Positions 1-4,950 of a stretch of 5,063 nucleotides of DNA are shown here, piece by piece; positions within the stretch are counted from its first letter, which is position 1; each line of letters begins with the position of its first letter. The DNA is from Dehalococcoidales bacterium (GTDB taxonomy: Bacteria > Chloroflexota > Dehalococcoidia > Dehalococcoidales > DAOVUZ01): NCBI GenBank assembly GCA_030632305.1, contig DAOVUZ010000061.1, positions 1 through 5,063 on the forward strand, given 5' to 3'. The position numbers and the translations under genes were made by a program. Below the pieces are notes generated by a model. The model did not search any database. It worked only from the letters and a program-made list of their open reading frames with translations, and had not been told where the DNA came from.

Positions 1-716
1 ACCGATAGACCTACCTCGTAAGATTTAGCCTTTAAAAAAGTAGCTGCCATACCACCACCGATTAGCAGGCAGTCTACCTTATCCAAAATATTTTCTAATA
101 CGGTAATTTTGTCAGTCACCTTAGCTCCACCAATAATCCCAACAAATGGGTGGACTGGATTGGTCAGAATACCCCCTAGAACATTGAGTTCCTTTTCAAT
201 TAGTAAACCAGCCACTGCCGGAAGGTATTTCGTAATACCTACTATTGAGGCGTGAGTTCGATGGCTGGCGCCAAAGGCATTATTTATATATAGGTCAGCT
301 AACCGAGCCAGGGCTTTAGCAAAAGAGGCATCATTTTCTTCTTCTTCAGGGTGAAAACGGATATTCTCCAAGAGTAAAAGGTCACCACCTTTTAATTTTT
401 CTATTGTCTTCTCTACCTCGGAACCAATGCAATCTCTGGTAACCACCACTTGATGCCCTAGGATTTGCGACAGGTGCTGACCGACAACGGCTAATCGCAG
501 TTTCTCAACTACCTTCCCCTTGGGTCGCCCCAGGTGGGAACAGAGAATAATCCTTGCCCCTTGTTCAATAAGATATCTAATAGTAGGTAGTGCCGCTCGA
601 ATACGGCTATCATCAGTAATAACCCTTCCTTCTTCATCTAGAGGGACATTGAAGTCCACCCTGACCAAAACCCTTTTGTTACCTACTTCAATGTCCCTTA
701 GTGTTATCTTGTCCAT
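1..716 (-). CDS. pgk: Phosphoglycerate kinase, N-terminal 238 residues (runs off the left edge)
   Basis: Cytosolic glycolytic/gluconeogenic enzyme that transfers phosphate between 1,3-bisphosphoglycerate and ADP, giving 3-phosphoglycerate and ATP. My translation of the minus strand opens MDKITLRDIEVGNKRVLVRV and shows the family motifs in order: VDFNVP (20-25, substrate-binding D21 and N23), DSRIRAALPTI (36-46), SHLGRPKG (60-67), LLENIRFHPEEEEN (115-128, R120), the FG.SHRTHAS loop (148-156, R153), GGAKVTDKI (196-204) and GGGMAATFLKA (220-230). The whole N-terminal (3-PG) domain is present, plus the start of the nucleotide domain; the family is usually near 395 residues, so about 160 are missing to the left. 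The ATG is preceded by a good AAGGAGA ribosome binding site (721-727). One oddity is INNAFG at 144-149, where most relatives have NDAFG. The gene diverges from the membrane-protein gene to its right, with a long intergenic region between them. Confidence 0.97.
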   Translation of the reverse strand, partial: MDKITLRDIEVGNKRVLVRVDFNVPLDEEGRVITDDSRIRAALPTIRYLIEQGARIILCSHLGRPKGKVVEKLRLAVVGQHLSQILGHQVVVTRDCIGSEVEKTIEKLKGGDLLLLENIRFHPEEEENDASFAKALARLADLYINNAFGASHRTHASIVGITKYLPAVAGLLIEKELNVLGGILTNPVHPFVGIIGGAKVTDKITVLENILDKVDCLLIGGGMAATFLKAKSYEVGLS

Positions 717-725
717 TTATTCTCC

Positions 726-739
726 TTGTTAAATAACAA
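726..739. repeat. Perfect 14-bp palindrome touching the pgk ribosome binding site
   Basis: TTGTTA-AA-TAACAA is a perfect inverted repeat with 6-base arms and a 2-base centre. It lies directly upstream of pgk and overlaps the edge of the pgk Shine-Dalgarno (721-727). The symmetry fits a repressor operator for a dimeric regulator. As RNA the loop would be too tight for a stable hairpin unless the inner pairs opened. The arms recall Rex-type sites (TTGTTAA-N4-TTAACAA in some Firmicutes), but the spacing is shorter, so I do not assign a regulator. Confidence 0.4.
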
Positions 740-867
740 AAATCAGACATGAACTCGGACACCTGATATTTTAAGCGGCTTTCATAATGATACTTTCCTA
801 TGAGCAAACTGCGGTGGCATCAATCCTTTTAAATCTGCAGGGTTATCTATTTTATCTAATAATATCG

Positions 868-924
868 GCATTGCTAGCTTACTGACCAACTGAAGCTAAG
901 AGTCGTCCCTCATACTAGCAATGC
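868..924. repeat. Inverted repeat, 10-bp perfect arms, 37-base spacer
   Basis: GCATTGCTAG (868-877) is exactly complementary to CTAGCAATGC (915-924). The left arm also carries part of a competing smaller pair, TAGCTT (875-880) with AAGCTA (893-898), so two mutually exclusive stem-loops could form. It sits in the middle of the pgk upstream region and would lie in a long pgk leader if transcription started further right. No T-run follows it on either strand, so it does not look like a terminator. Function is unknown. Confidence 0.5.
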
Positions 925-1026
925 AGATGAATGATTGTCAAGCTAAAGCCTCTATATGAGCATAACTATTTCTCTCTCTCCCTCAAAGGAAGACCAACGG
1001 GGTGAGCCTGATAAGAAATTGCCAGT

Positions 1027-1055
1027 TTGACGCTACAACGCCGCTCTGCTACACT
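1027..1055 (+). promoter_or_regulatory. Sigma70-type promoter for the COG2426 membrane-protein gene
   Basis: A -35 box TTGACG (1027-1032, 5 of 6 matches) and a -10 box TACACT (1050-1055, 4 of 6) are separated by the ideal 17 bases. The predicted start is near 1062, giving a leader of about 41 bases before the GTG at 1103. That leader would begin with a small stem-loop, GAGGT-GTA-ACCTC (1062-1074), followed by TTTT. Confidence 0.6.
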
Positions 1056-1061
1056 GCACGC

Positions 1062-1078
1062 GAGGTGTAACCTCTTTT
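1062..1078 (+). other. Short 5' leader stem-loop followed by four T
   Basis: GAGGT (1062-1066) pairs with ACCTC (1070-1074) across a GTA loop, then TTTT follows. It coincides with the predicted 5' end of the transcript from the promoter at 1027-1055. A 5-bp stem and four T are too weak to call a terminator; a 5'-end stabilising stem-loop is the more natural reading. An alternative pairing, TACAC (1050-1054) with GTGTA (1065-1069), would be excluded if transcription starts near 1062. Confidence 0.3.
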
Positions 1079-1102
1079 AAGAAATGACTGTAAAGGAAAG
1101 GT

Positions 1103-1645
1103 GTGTCCCCTGAACAGCTGCTCAGCTTAGGTTTTTCTAAAGAGCTGGTAGTGCTTATTATCGCCGCTCTGCCCATAGCCGAGCTTCGCGGGGCACTACC
1201 GGTGGCGATAAACCTTTTTCATTTCTCTTGGTATTATGCCCTTCTATTGGCCATCATTGGCAATTTATTACCGGTCCCTTTCATTCTGCTATTCCTTGAT
1301 ACTGTTTCTCGACTACTAAGCAAAGTAGCGTTTTTTGAGCGGATTCTCAAGTGGCTCTTTGAGCGTACCAGACGGCGGGGAAAGGTTATTGAGAGATATG
1401 AGCGAATCGGTCTCATGCTATTTGTTGCCATCCCATTACCTATCACCGGTGCCTGGACAGGTTCGTTGGCTGCCGTCCTTTTTGGTTTAAAATTCAAACA
1501 CGCTTTTTTATCTATCTTTATTGGTATATTCATTGCTGGCATAATTGTTACTTGCCTGAGTCTTCTTGGCTGGGTTGGAGCTATAATCGCCGGTATTGGA
1601 CTTGTCTGCCTAGCTATCTCCAGCCTGTGGGCGACATCAAGATAG
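1103..1645 (+). CDS. Small multi-drug export family membrane protein (COG2426/PF06695)
   Basis: A 180-residue integral membrane protein. The family name 'putative small multi-drug export protein' is historical and its substrate is not established. Family hallmarks are AALPIAELRGALPVAI (21-36), GNLLPVPFILLFL (53-65) and FVAIPLPITGAWTGSLAA (107-124). I see hydrophobic segments at roughly 13-38, 42-66, 103-126 (broken by prolines, possibly re-entrant), 133-154 and 156-176, plus a basic loop (67-101, including RTRRRGK at 88-94) likely on the cytoplasmic side. Length fits the family. GTG is the start: an in-frame TAA lies at 1091-1093, and AAAGGA (1092-1097) is well spaced before it. A second GTG at 1101 is out of frame. 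It stands alone, with its own promoter upstream and the tRNA gene downstream. No rho-independent terminator is visible after the stop. Confidence 0.88.
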   Translation: MSPEQLLSLGFSKELVVLIIAALPIAELRGALPVAINLFHFSWYYALLLAIIGNLLPVPFILLFLDTVSRLLSKVAFFERILKWLFERTRRRGKVIERYERIGLMLFVAIPLPITGAWTGSLAAVLFGLKFKHAFLSIFIGIFIAGIIVTCLSLLGWVGAIIAGIGLVCLAISSLWATSR

Positions 1646-1660
1646 TTTAACACTAATATC

Positions 1661-1690
1661 TTGACTTTATCTTTTGTCTAATGCTACATT
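1661..1690 (+). promoter_or_regulatory. Promoter for tRNA-Arg with extended -10
   Basis: A -35 box TTGACT (1661-1666, 5 of 6) lies 18 bases before TACATT (1685-1690, 4 of 6). The -10 is preceded by TGC (1682-1684), an extended -10 element. The predicted start is near 1697, about 11 bases before the mature tRNA 5' end. This lets the tRNA be transcribed independently of the membrane-protein gene that ends at 1645. Confidence 0.55.
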
Positions 1691-1707
1691 TAAATGCGAG
1701 ATAACCT

Positions 1708-1781
1708 GTCCCTGTAGCTCAGTTGGACAGAGCGGCTGCCTTCTAAGCAGCGGGTCGAGCGTTCGAATCGCTCCAGGGACG
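1708..1781 (+). tRNA. tRNA-Arg, anticodon TCT
   Basis: The full cloverleaf folds: acceptor GTCCCTG (1708-1714) with CAGGGAC (1774-1780), D stem GCTC/GAGC (1717-1720/1730-1733), and anticodon stem GCTGC/GCAGC (1735-1739/1747-1751). The anticodon loop is CTTCTAA (1740-1746), with TCT at 1742-1744 and A37 after it. The variable loop has 5 bases (GGGTC), and the T stem GAGCG/CGCTC (1757-1761/1769-1773) carries the loop TTCGAAT. The discriminator is G1781. It decodes AGA and AGG arginine codons. CCA is not encoded (CTT follows G1781) and must be added after transcription. No clear terminator follows; the downstream flank is T-rich and then holds a gene remnant. Confidence 0.97.
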
Positions 1782-1832
1782 CTTTTAGTTTTGATTTGTA
1801 GCTATTTTCAAAGCAGTTGGTCTTGTTGTAAA

Positions 1833-1955
1833 ACAGATGCGAATCCTAATGTCTACTGGGAACTTGGTGTTCGTCAAAGTTTTAAACACTGTACAATAAC
1901 CATTGCAGAGGATGGTACACCTTTGCCTTCAACAGTAAGTAATTTAAAAACTCTA
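1833..1955 (+). pseudogene. Gene remnant with an NPNVYWELG motif (TIR/nucleoside 2-deoxyribosyltransferase-like)
   Basis: One plus-strand frame here reads TDANPNVYWELGVRQSFK, then HCTITIAEDGTPLP at 72-85 of the open frame, then a hydrophilic tail ending ..NLKTL. NPNV[YF].ELG.. followed by a hydrophobic strand (TITIAE) is typical of TIR-like and nucleoside-deoxyribosyltransferase-like (Rossmann-type) domains found in signalling and defence proteins. Here the E of WELG would be the catalytic-type glutamate. Only about 41 codons survive. Upstream the frame runs straight through the tRNA gene (nonsense), with no start codon or ribosome binding site; downstream it ends exactly over the gdh stop and then continues only as antisense to gdh. 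I therefore call it a degraded fragment, not a working gene. Family assignment is from memory of the motif; that it arrived by transfer beside the tRNA is inference. Confidence 0.55.
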
Positions 1956-3206
1956 TGCCCAACCTCTGAGTCTTATCGCTTCGGCCACACGAGCTACAGC
2001 AACAATATAACCGGCTAATCTCATACTAACCTTACGCTTCAAAGATTCAGATAAAACAGCCTGAAAGGCCCGGGTCATTTTCTCATTAAGCCTGTGGTGA
2101 ACCTTATCTTCATCCCAGTAATAATTATATATGTTCTGAACCCATTCGAAATAGGAAACCGTTACCCCACCAGCATTGCATAAGAAATCGGGAATGACAA
2201 ATACCCCATTGTGGTATAACACTTCGTCTGCCTCCGGGGTAGTTGGACCATTAGCCAGTTCAGCGACTATCTTTGCCCTGATTTTAGAGGCATTTCCCCG
2301 GGTAATGCTGCTCTCCAATGCCGAAGGGCACAATACATCAACCTCCAGTTCCAGCAACTGGTCATTGCTTATATTTTCTGCCTGTGAAAAGTTTATAACT
2401 GAGCCGGTTTCCATTTTATGCTGCCAAACCTGATGCGGGTCCAAACCCCGCTTATTGTAGATACCACCCTTAGAATCACTAACGGCTACAATCTTAGAGC
2501 CTAGAATGTCATGCATTAGAATGGCTATATATGAGCCAGCATTGCCATACCCCTGAACCGCTACTGTTGCTGTAGATAAATCAATACCCAAGTGCCTAGA
2601 AGCTTCCTCAATGGTAAACATGCCACCACGAGCAGTAGCATCACCACGACCCAAAGAACCCCCTAATGCTAAAGGCTTTCCCGTTATTACTGCTGGAGTG
2701 TTACACCCCTTTAATCTTGAATACTCATCCATCATCCACGCCATTATCTGCGGATTGGTATATACATCTGGCGCCGGTATATCGCTGCCAGGACCAATAA
2801 ACTGCCATATTGCATTTATATAGCCACGGCTTAACCTTTCCAGCTCACCACTAGACATCTGTTTAGGATTGCAGATAATGCCCCCCTTACCACCACCGAA
2901 GGGAATATCTACAATGGCACACTTCCATGTCATCCAGGCAGCTAAGGTTCTAATAGTATCAATTGTCTCATCAGGATGAAACCTGATGCCCCCTTTAAAG
3001 GGACCACGAGCATTGTTATGCTGAACCCTGAACCCGGTAAAGACCTTAGCCTGCCCATCATCCATCCTCACTGGTATACCCACTTGAAGCTCTCTCATAG
3101 GCTGTCTGAGAATAGCATGAATACCAGGTTCCAAGTCCAGCATACCAGCCACTTCATCTAGCCGGGCTTGCACAGTCTCGAACAAACTTAATGGTTTTTG
3201 GTCCAT
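1953..3206 (-). CDS. gdhA: Glutamate dehydrogenase (Glu/Leu/Phe/Val dehydrogenase family)
   Basis: A cytosolic hexameric-type enzyme that interconverts L-glutamate and 2-oxoglutarate plus ammonia using NAD(P). The 417 residues match the usual 410-430 of this class. The N-terminal substrate domain carries NNARGPFKGGIRFHP (64-78, K71), WKCAIVDIPFGGGKGG (94-109, K95 and catalytic K107) and IPAPDVYT (143-150, catalytic D147). The Rossmann domain has VQGYGNAGS (217-225) and AVSDSKGGIYN (241-251). The C-terminal part has VAELANGPTTPEAD (314-327) and IPDFLCNAGGVTVSYFEW (338-355). Cofactor choice cannot be settled: the SDSKGG strand end also occurs in NADP-using archaeal enzymes. The ATG at 3206 follows AAAGGAAG (3213-3220) by six bases. 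It is the second gene after hisF, 24 bases downstream, so it is probably co-transcribed from the hisF promoter. No hairpin terminator follows the stop; it converges on the tRNA and gene remnant. Confidence 0.96.
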   Translation of the reverse strand: MDQKPLSLFETVQARLDEVAGMLDLEPGIHAILRQPMRELQVGIPVRMDDGQAKVFTGFRVQHNNARGPFKGGIRFHPDETIDTIRTLAAWMTWKCAIVDIPFGGGKGGIICNPKQMSSGELERLSRGYINAIWQFIGPGSDIPAPDVYTNPQIMAWMMDEYSRLKGCNTPAVITGKPLALGGSLGRGDATARGGMFTIEEASRHLGIDLSTATVAVQGYGNAGSYIAILMHDILGSKIVAVSDSKGGIYNKRGLDPHQVWQHKMETGSVINFSQAENISNDQLLELEVDVLCPSALESSITRGNASKIRAKIVAELANGPTTPEADEVLYHNGVFVIPDFLCNAGGVTVSYFEWVQNIYNYYWDEDKVHHRLNEKMTRAFQAVLSESLKRKVSMRLAGYIVAVARVAEAIRLRGWA

Positions 3207-3230
3207 AACATACTTCCTTTCTATTGCTTA

Positions 3231-4001
3231 TTAGGCCTTTACTGGTATTCCCCTTTCTTTAAGGTATCTTTTAGCTTCGGGTATGGATATTTCCCCAAAG
3301 TGGAAGATAGAAGCAGCTAAGACTGCCGATGCTTTACCGATTATTACCGCTTCATAGAGGTGCTCTAATTTGCCAGCGCCGCCTGAAGCAGTAACTGGAA
3401 TGCTAACCGCTTCAGCCACTGCCTTGGTCATTTCTAAATCATATCCTTCCTTCGTCCCATCAGCATCCTTGCTGGTAAGCAAAATCTCACCGGCGCCCAA
3501 GTCTTCTACCCTCTTTGCCCAGTCAACAATTTCCATACCCGTAGTCTCATTGCCACTTCTCACCACCACCTCTAATCGGGGAAGACCACCCCCTGCTGGA
3601 TTCTTCTTGCCATCAATAGCAACTACCAGCCTGCCCTTGCCGAATTCTTTAGCTGCTCTTTCTATAAGCTCGGGGGTCCTGACAGCAACTGTATTTATAG
3701 ACACCTTGTCCACACCAAGGTCAAGCAAAGCCTTCATATCCTCAATATTGCCTATGCCACCACCTACGGCAAAGGGGATAGTAACCACCTCACAGACCTT
3801 TTTAACCCATTCCAACCTTGTCTTTCTATTCTCTACAGTGGCAAAGATGTCAAGGAAAACAAGCTCATCAGCACCCTGGCGGCAATAGGCAGCAGCCGCT
3901 TCTACCGGGTCTCGGGCATCCTTAAGATTTTCAAACTTCACCCCCTTAACCACTCTGCCCTCCCTGATATCAAGGCAAGGTATAATCCCTATCTGATTCA
4001 T
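3231..4001 (-). CDS. hisF: Imidazole glycerol phosphate synthase, cyclase subunit HisF
   Basis: A 256-residue (beta/alpha)8 barrel that closes the imidazole ring in histidine synthesis: PRFAR plus ammonia gives imidazole glycerol phosphate and AICAR. Ammonia normally arrives through the barrel from the HisH glutaminase. Catalytic D11 (IIPCLDI) and D130 (VVAIDGKK) fall at exactly the Thermotoga numbering, as does K19 (VVKG). Phosphate-binding loops AVGGGI (78-83) and ASGGAG (205-210) and the LLTSKDADGTKEGYD stretch (174-188) are intact. Three of the four gate residues at the ammonia entrance are kept (E46, K99, and E172, which aligns with Thermotoga E167). The arginine usually at position 5 (KRIIPCLD) is glycine here (QIGIIPCLD). 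The ATG is preceded by AGAGGAGA (4005-4012). No other his gene is in the window; the downstream partner is gdh. A strong -10 lies just upstream. Confidence 0.96.
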   Translation of the reverse strand: MNQIGIIPCLDIREGRVVKGVKFENLKDARDPVEAAAAYCRQGADELVFLDIFATVENRKTRLEWVKKVCEVVTIPFAVGGGIGNIEDMKALLDLGVDKVSINTVAVRTPELIERAAKEFGKGRLVVAIDGKKNPAGGGLPRLEVVVRSGNETTGMEIVDWAKRVEDLGAGEILLTSKDADGTKEGYDLEMTKAVAEAVSIPVTASGGAGKLEHLYEAVIIGKASAVLAASIFHFGEISIPEAKRYLKERGIPVKA

Positions 4002-4024
4002 ATTTCTCCTCTAGCCTTGTGCCT

Positions 4025-4053
4025 ATTATAACTTACTATTACGCCAAAAGGAA
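4025..4053 (-). promoter_or_regulatory. hisF-gdh promoter (perfect -10, weak -35)
   Basis: On the minus strand a perfect TATAAT lies at 4030-4025. At 17-base spacing the -35 would be TTCCTT (4053-4048), a poor match. The predicted start is near 4018, giving a very short leader of about 17 bases that is mostly the ribosome binding site. The weak -35 overlaps one arm of an inverted repeat (4032-4058), which suggests regulation. Confidence 0.5.
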
Positions 4054-4058
4054 GTAAG
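4032..4058. repeat. Operator-like inverted repeat over the hisF promoter
   Basis: CTTACT (4032-4037) and AGTAAG (4053-4058) are perfect inverse complements with a 15-base spacer. Their centres are 21 bases apart, about two helical turns, so both arms face the same side of the DNA. One arm lies between the -35 and -10 of the hisF promoter and the other abuts the -35, an arrangement suited to a dimeric regulator. Six-base arms can arise by chance. Confidence 0.35.
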
Positions 4059-4087
4059 CCCTGTGCTTAGCCGTCTTACCCCGACTA

Positions 4088-4116
4088 TTGATGGACAGTA
4101 AATGGTATGCTATACT
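4088..4116 (+). promoter_or_regulatory. rpsB-tsf promoter with extended -10
   Basis: A -35 box TTGATG (4088-4093, 4 of 6 matches) and a -10 box TATACT (4111-4116, 5 of 6) are separated by 17 bases. TGC (4108-4110) makes an extended -10. The predicted start is near 4123, giving a leader of about 29 bases. It is back to back with the hisF promoter: the two -35 boxes are 34 bases apart. Confidence 0.7.
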
Positions 4117-4120
4117 GTTA

Positions 4121-4137
4121 AACTAACCATTAGTTAG
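4121..4137 (+). other. Stem-loop at the predicted 5' end of the rpsB transcript
   Basis: Two overlapping pairings are possible: AACTAA (4121-4126) with TTAGTT (4130-4135) around CCA, or CTAAC (4123-4127) with GTTAG (4133-4137) around CATTA. The second begins exactly at the predicted transcription start. It ends at the base before the Shine-Dalgarno (4138-4144), so it leaves that site free and could shape translation or message stability. It is also palindromic DNA and could bind a protein. Confidence 0.35.
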
Positions 4138-4144
4138 AAAGGGG
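4138..4144 (+). promoter_or_regulatory. Ribosome binding site that fixes the TTG start of rpsB
   Basis: AAAGGGG lies seven bases before TTG at 4152. An in-frame TAA at 4146-4148 rules out any earlier start, and the next in-frame ATG (residue 28) would cut into conserved S2 sequence. Confidence 0.75.
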
Positions 4145-4151
4145 TTAAAAC

Positions 4152-4937
4152 TTGCCAGATACAGCTACTATTAAGCAACTTTTGGAAGCTGGAGCTCACT
4201 TCGGGCATCAGACCAGTCGCTGGAACCCCCGTATGAAGAGCTATATCTTCACCAAGCGCAATGGCATTCATATCATTGACTTAGAGCAAACGGTGGTTAT
4301 GCTAGAAAAAGCCTGCGACTTTATCCAGCAAGTAGCCGCCGAAGGTGGCATTATCCTTTTTGTCGGTACTAAAAAGCAAGCTCAAGAGTCAATAGAAGAG
4401 GAAGCTAAGCGCTGCGATATGTATTATGTCAACCAACGCTGGCTAGGCGGGGTGCTGACCAATTTCGCTACTATACAAGCCCGCATCGATTACCTTGTTC
4501 GTTTGGAAGACCAGCAGACTAGAGGGGAATTCAGCCGCTTACCCAAAAAGGAAGCACTAAAACTTGGGGAGGAAATTTCACGCCTTAACCGGCAGATGGG
4601 TGGTTTCAAAGAGATGACCAGCCTGCCATCTGCTCTATTCATTATTGACCCGGTGAAGGAAAGGATTGCTCTAGCTGAAGCCAAACGTATAGGAATACCG
4701 GTAGTAGCTGTAGTAGATACTAATTGTAACCCTGATGATATTGACCATCCGATTCCAGCCAACGACGATGCTATCAGAGCCATCAGACTAATTTGCAGTA
4801 AAGTTGCCGACTCTATTATTGAGGGCAGAACCGGCATCACTGCGATTCCAACAGAGGAAGTCCCCCCAGAGGGATTAGAAGAGCTTGAGGCTAAAGAGAT
4901 TGTTGAACCTCTAATTTTGACACCTGATGATAAATAA
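4152..4937 (+). CDS. rpsB: 30S ribosomal protein S2
   Basis: S2 joins the small ribosomal subunit late, near the head-body junction, and is needed to recruit S1 where S1 is present. The 261 residues are a usual bacterial length. Family signatures are LLEAGAHFGHQTSRWNPRM (10-28), IFTKRNGIHIIDLEQTV (32-48), VNQRWLGGVLTNFATI (93-108) and LPSALFIIDPVKERIALAEA (158-177), then IPVVAVVDTNCNPDDIDHPIPAND (182-205). The helical coiled insert (about 110-155) is present. The C-terminal tail (231-261) is acidic, rich in Glu, as often seen. Translation starts at TTG, decided by an upstream in-frame stop and by the ribosome binding site at 4138-4144. It is the first gene of the classic rpsB-tsf operon, driven by the promoter at 4088-4116. 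TTG on a highly expressed ribosomal gene is uncommon and may hold expression down. Confidence 0.98.
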   Translation: MPDTATIKQLLEAGAHFGHQTSRWNPRMKSYIFTKRNGIHIIDLEQTVVMLEKACDFIQQVAAEGGIILFVGTKKQAQESIEEEAKRCDMYYVNQRWLGGVLTNFATIQARIDYLVRLEDQQTRGEFSRLPKKEALKLGEEISRLNRQMGGFKEMTSLPSALFIIDPVKERIALAEAKRIGIPVVAVVDTNCNPDDIDHPIPANDDAIRAIRLICSKVADSIIEGRTGITAIPTEEVPPEGLEELEAKEIVEPLILTPDDK

Positions 4938-4940
4938 TAT

Positions 4941-4945
4941 GGGGG
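4941..4945 (+). promoter_or_regulatory. GGGGG Shine-Dalgarno favouring the TTG start of tsf
   Basis: GGGGG can pair with the CCUCC anti-Shine-Dalgarno through one G-U pair. It lies five bases before TTG at 4951. The alternative ATG at 4939 lies only one base after the rpsB stop, and the sequence before it (CCTGATGATAAATAAT) has no such purine run. Confidence 0.5.
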
Positions 4946-4950
4946 AAAGA

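Larger units (their letters stand above)
717..1102. other. 386-base divergent intergenic region between pgk and the membrane-protein gene
   Basis: I find no convincing gene here on either strand: the reading frames are short and lack ribosome binding sites. It holds the pgk ribosome binding site and palindrome at the left end, a 10-bp inverted repeat with a long spacer (868-924), a pyrimidine run TCTCTCTCTCCCTC (971-984), and a promoter plus short stem-loop at the right end (1027-1078). For pgk, reading leftward, only weak promoter candidates are visible: TAAAAT at 768-773 without a good -35, and other poor matches further up. No known riboswitch class is recognisable by eye. Confidence 0.6.

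Noticed and set aside
520..732. A 70-codon plus-strand open frame over the pgk start
   Set aside because: It is antisense to conserved pgk codons and is a composition artefact.
800..832. A 10-codon frame (MSKLRWHQSF) as a possible leader peptide
   Set aside because: It has no ribosome binding site, no run of regulatory codons, and no attenuator or gene directly after it.
971..984. TCTCTCTCTCCCTC pyrimidine run
   Set aside because: It is a short simple-sequence run with no repeat partner. I see no role for it.
990..1025. GGGGTGAGCC..GATAAG segment as a possible TPP or similar riboswitch core
   Set aside because: The surrounding paired elements and second conserved half are missing, and the promoter lies downstream of it.
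1234..1653. A 139-codon minus-strand open frame
   Set aside because: It lies entirely antisense to the COG2426 membrane-protein gene, whose family motifs are clear. It has no recognisable domain.
1674..2018. A 114-codon plus-strand open frame starting at TTG 1674
   Set aside because: Its first third is the tRNA-Arg read as protein and its end is antisense to gdh. Only the middle (about 1833-1955) looks protein-derived, so I report that part as a remnant rather than calling a gene.
3370..3888. A 172-codon plus-strand open frame inside hisF
   Set aside because: It is a shadow of hisF. Its low-complexity Ser/Pro-rich translation is what antisense of Gly/Ala/Glu-rich coding gives.
4490..4840. 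A 116-codon minus-strand open frame inside rpsB
   Set aside because: It is antisense to a certain ribosomal protein gene and has no domain or ribosome binding site.
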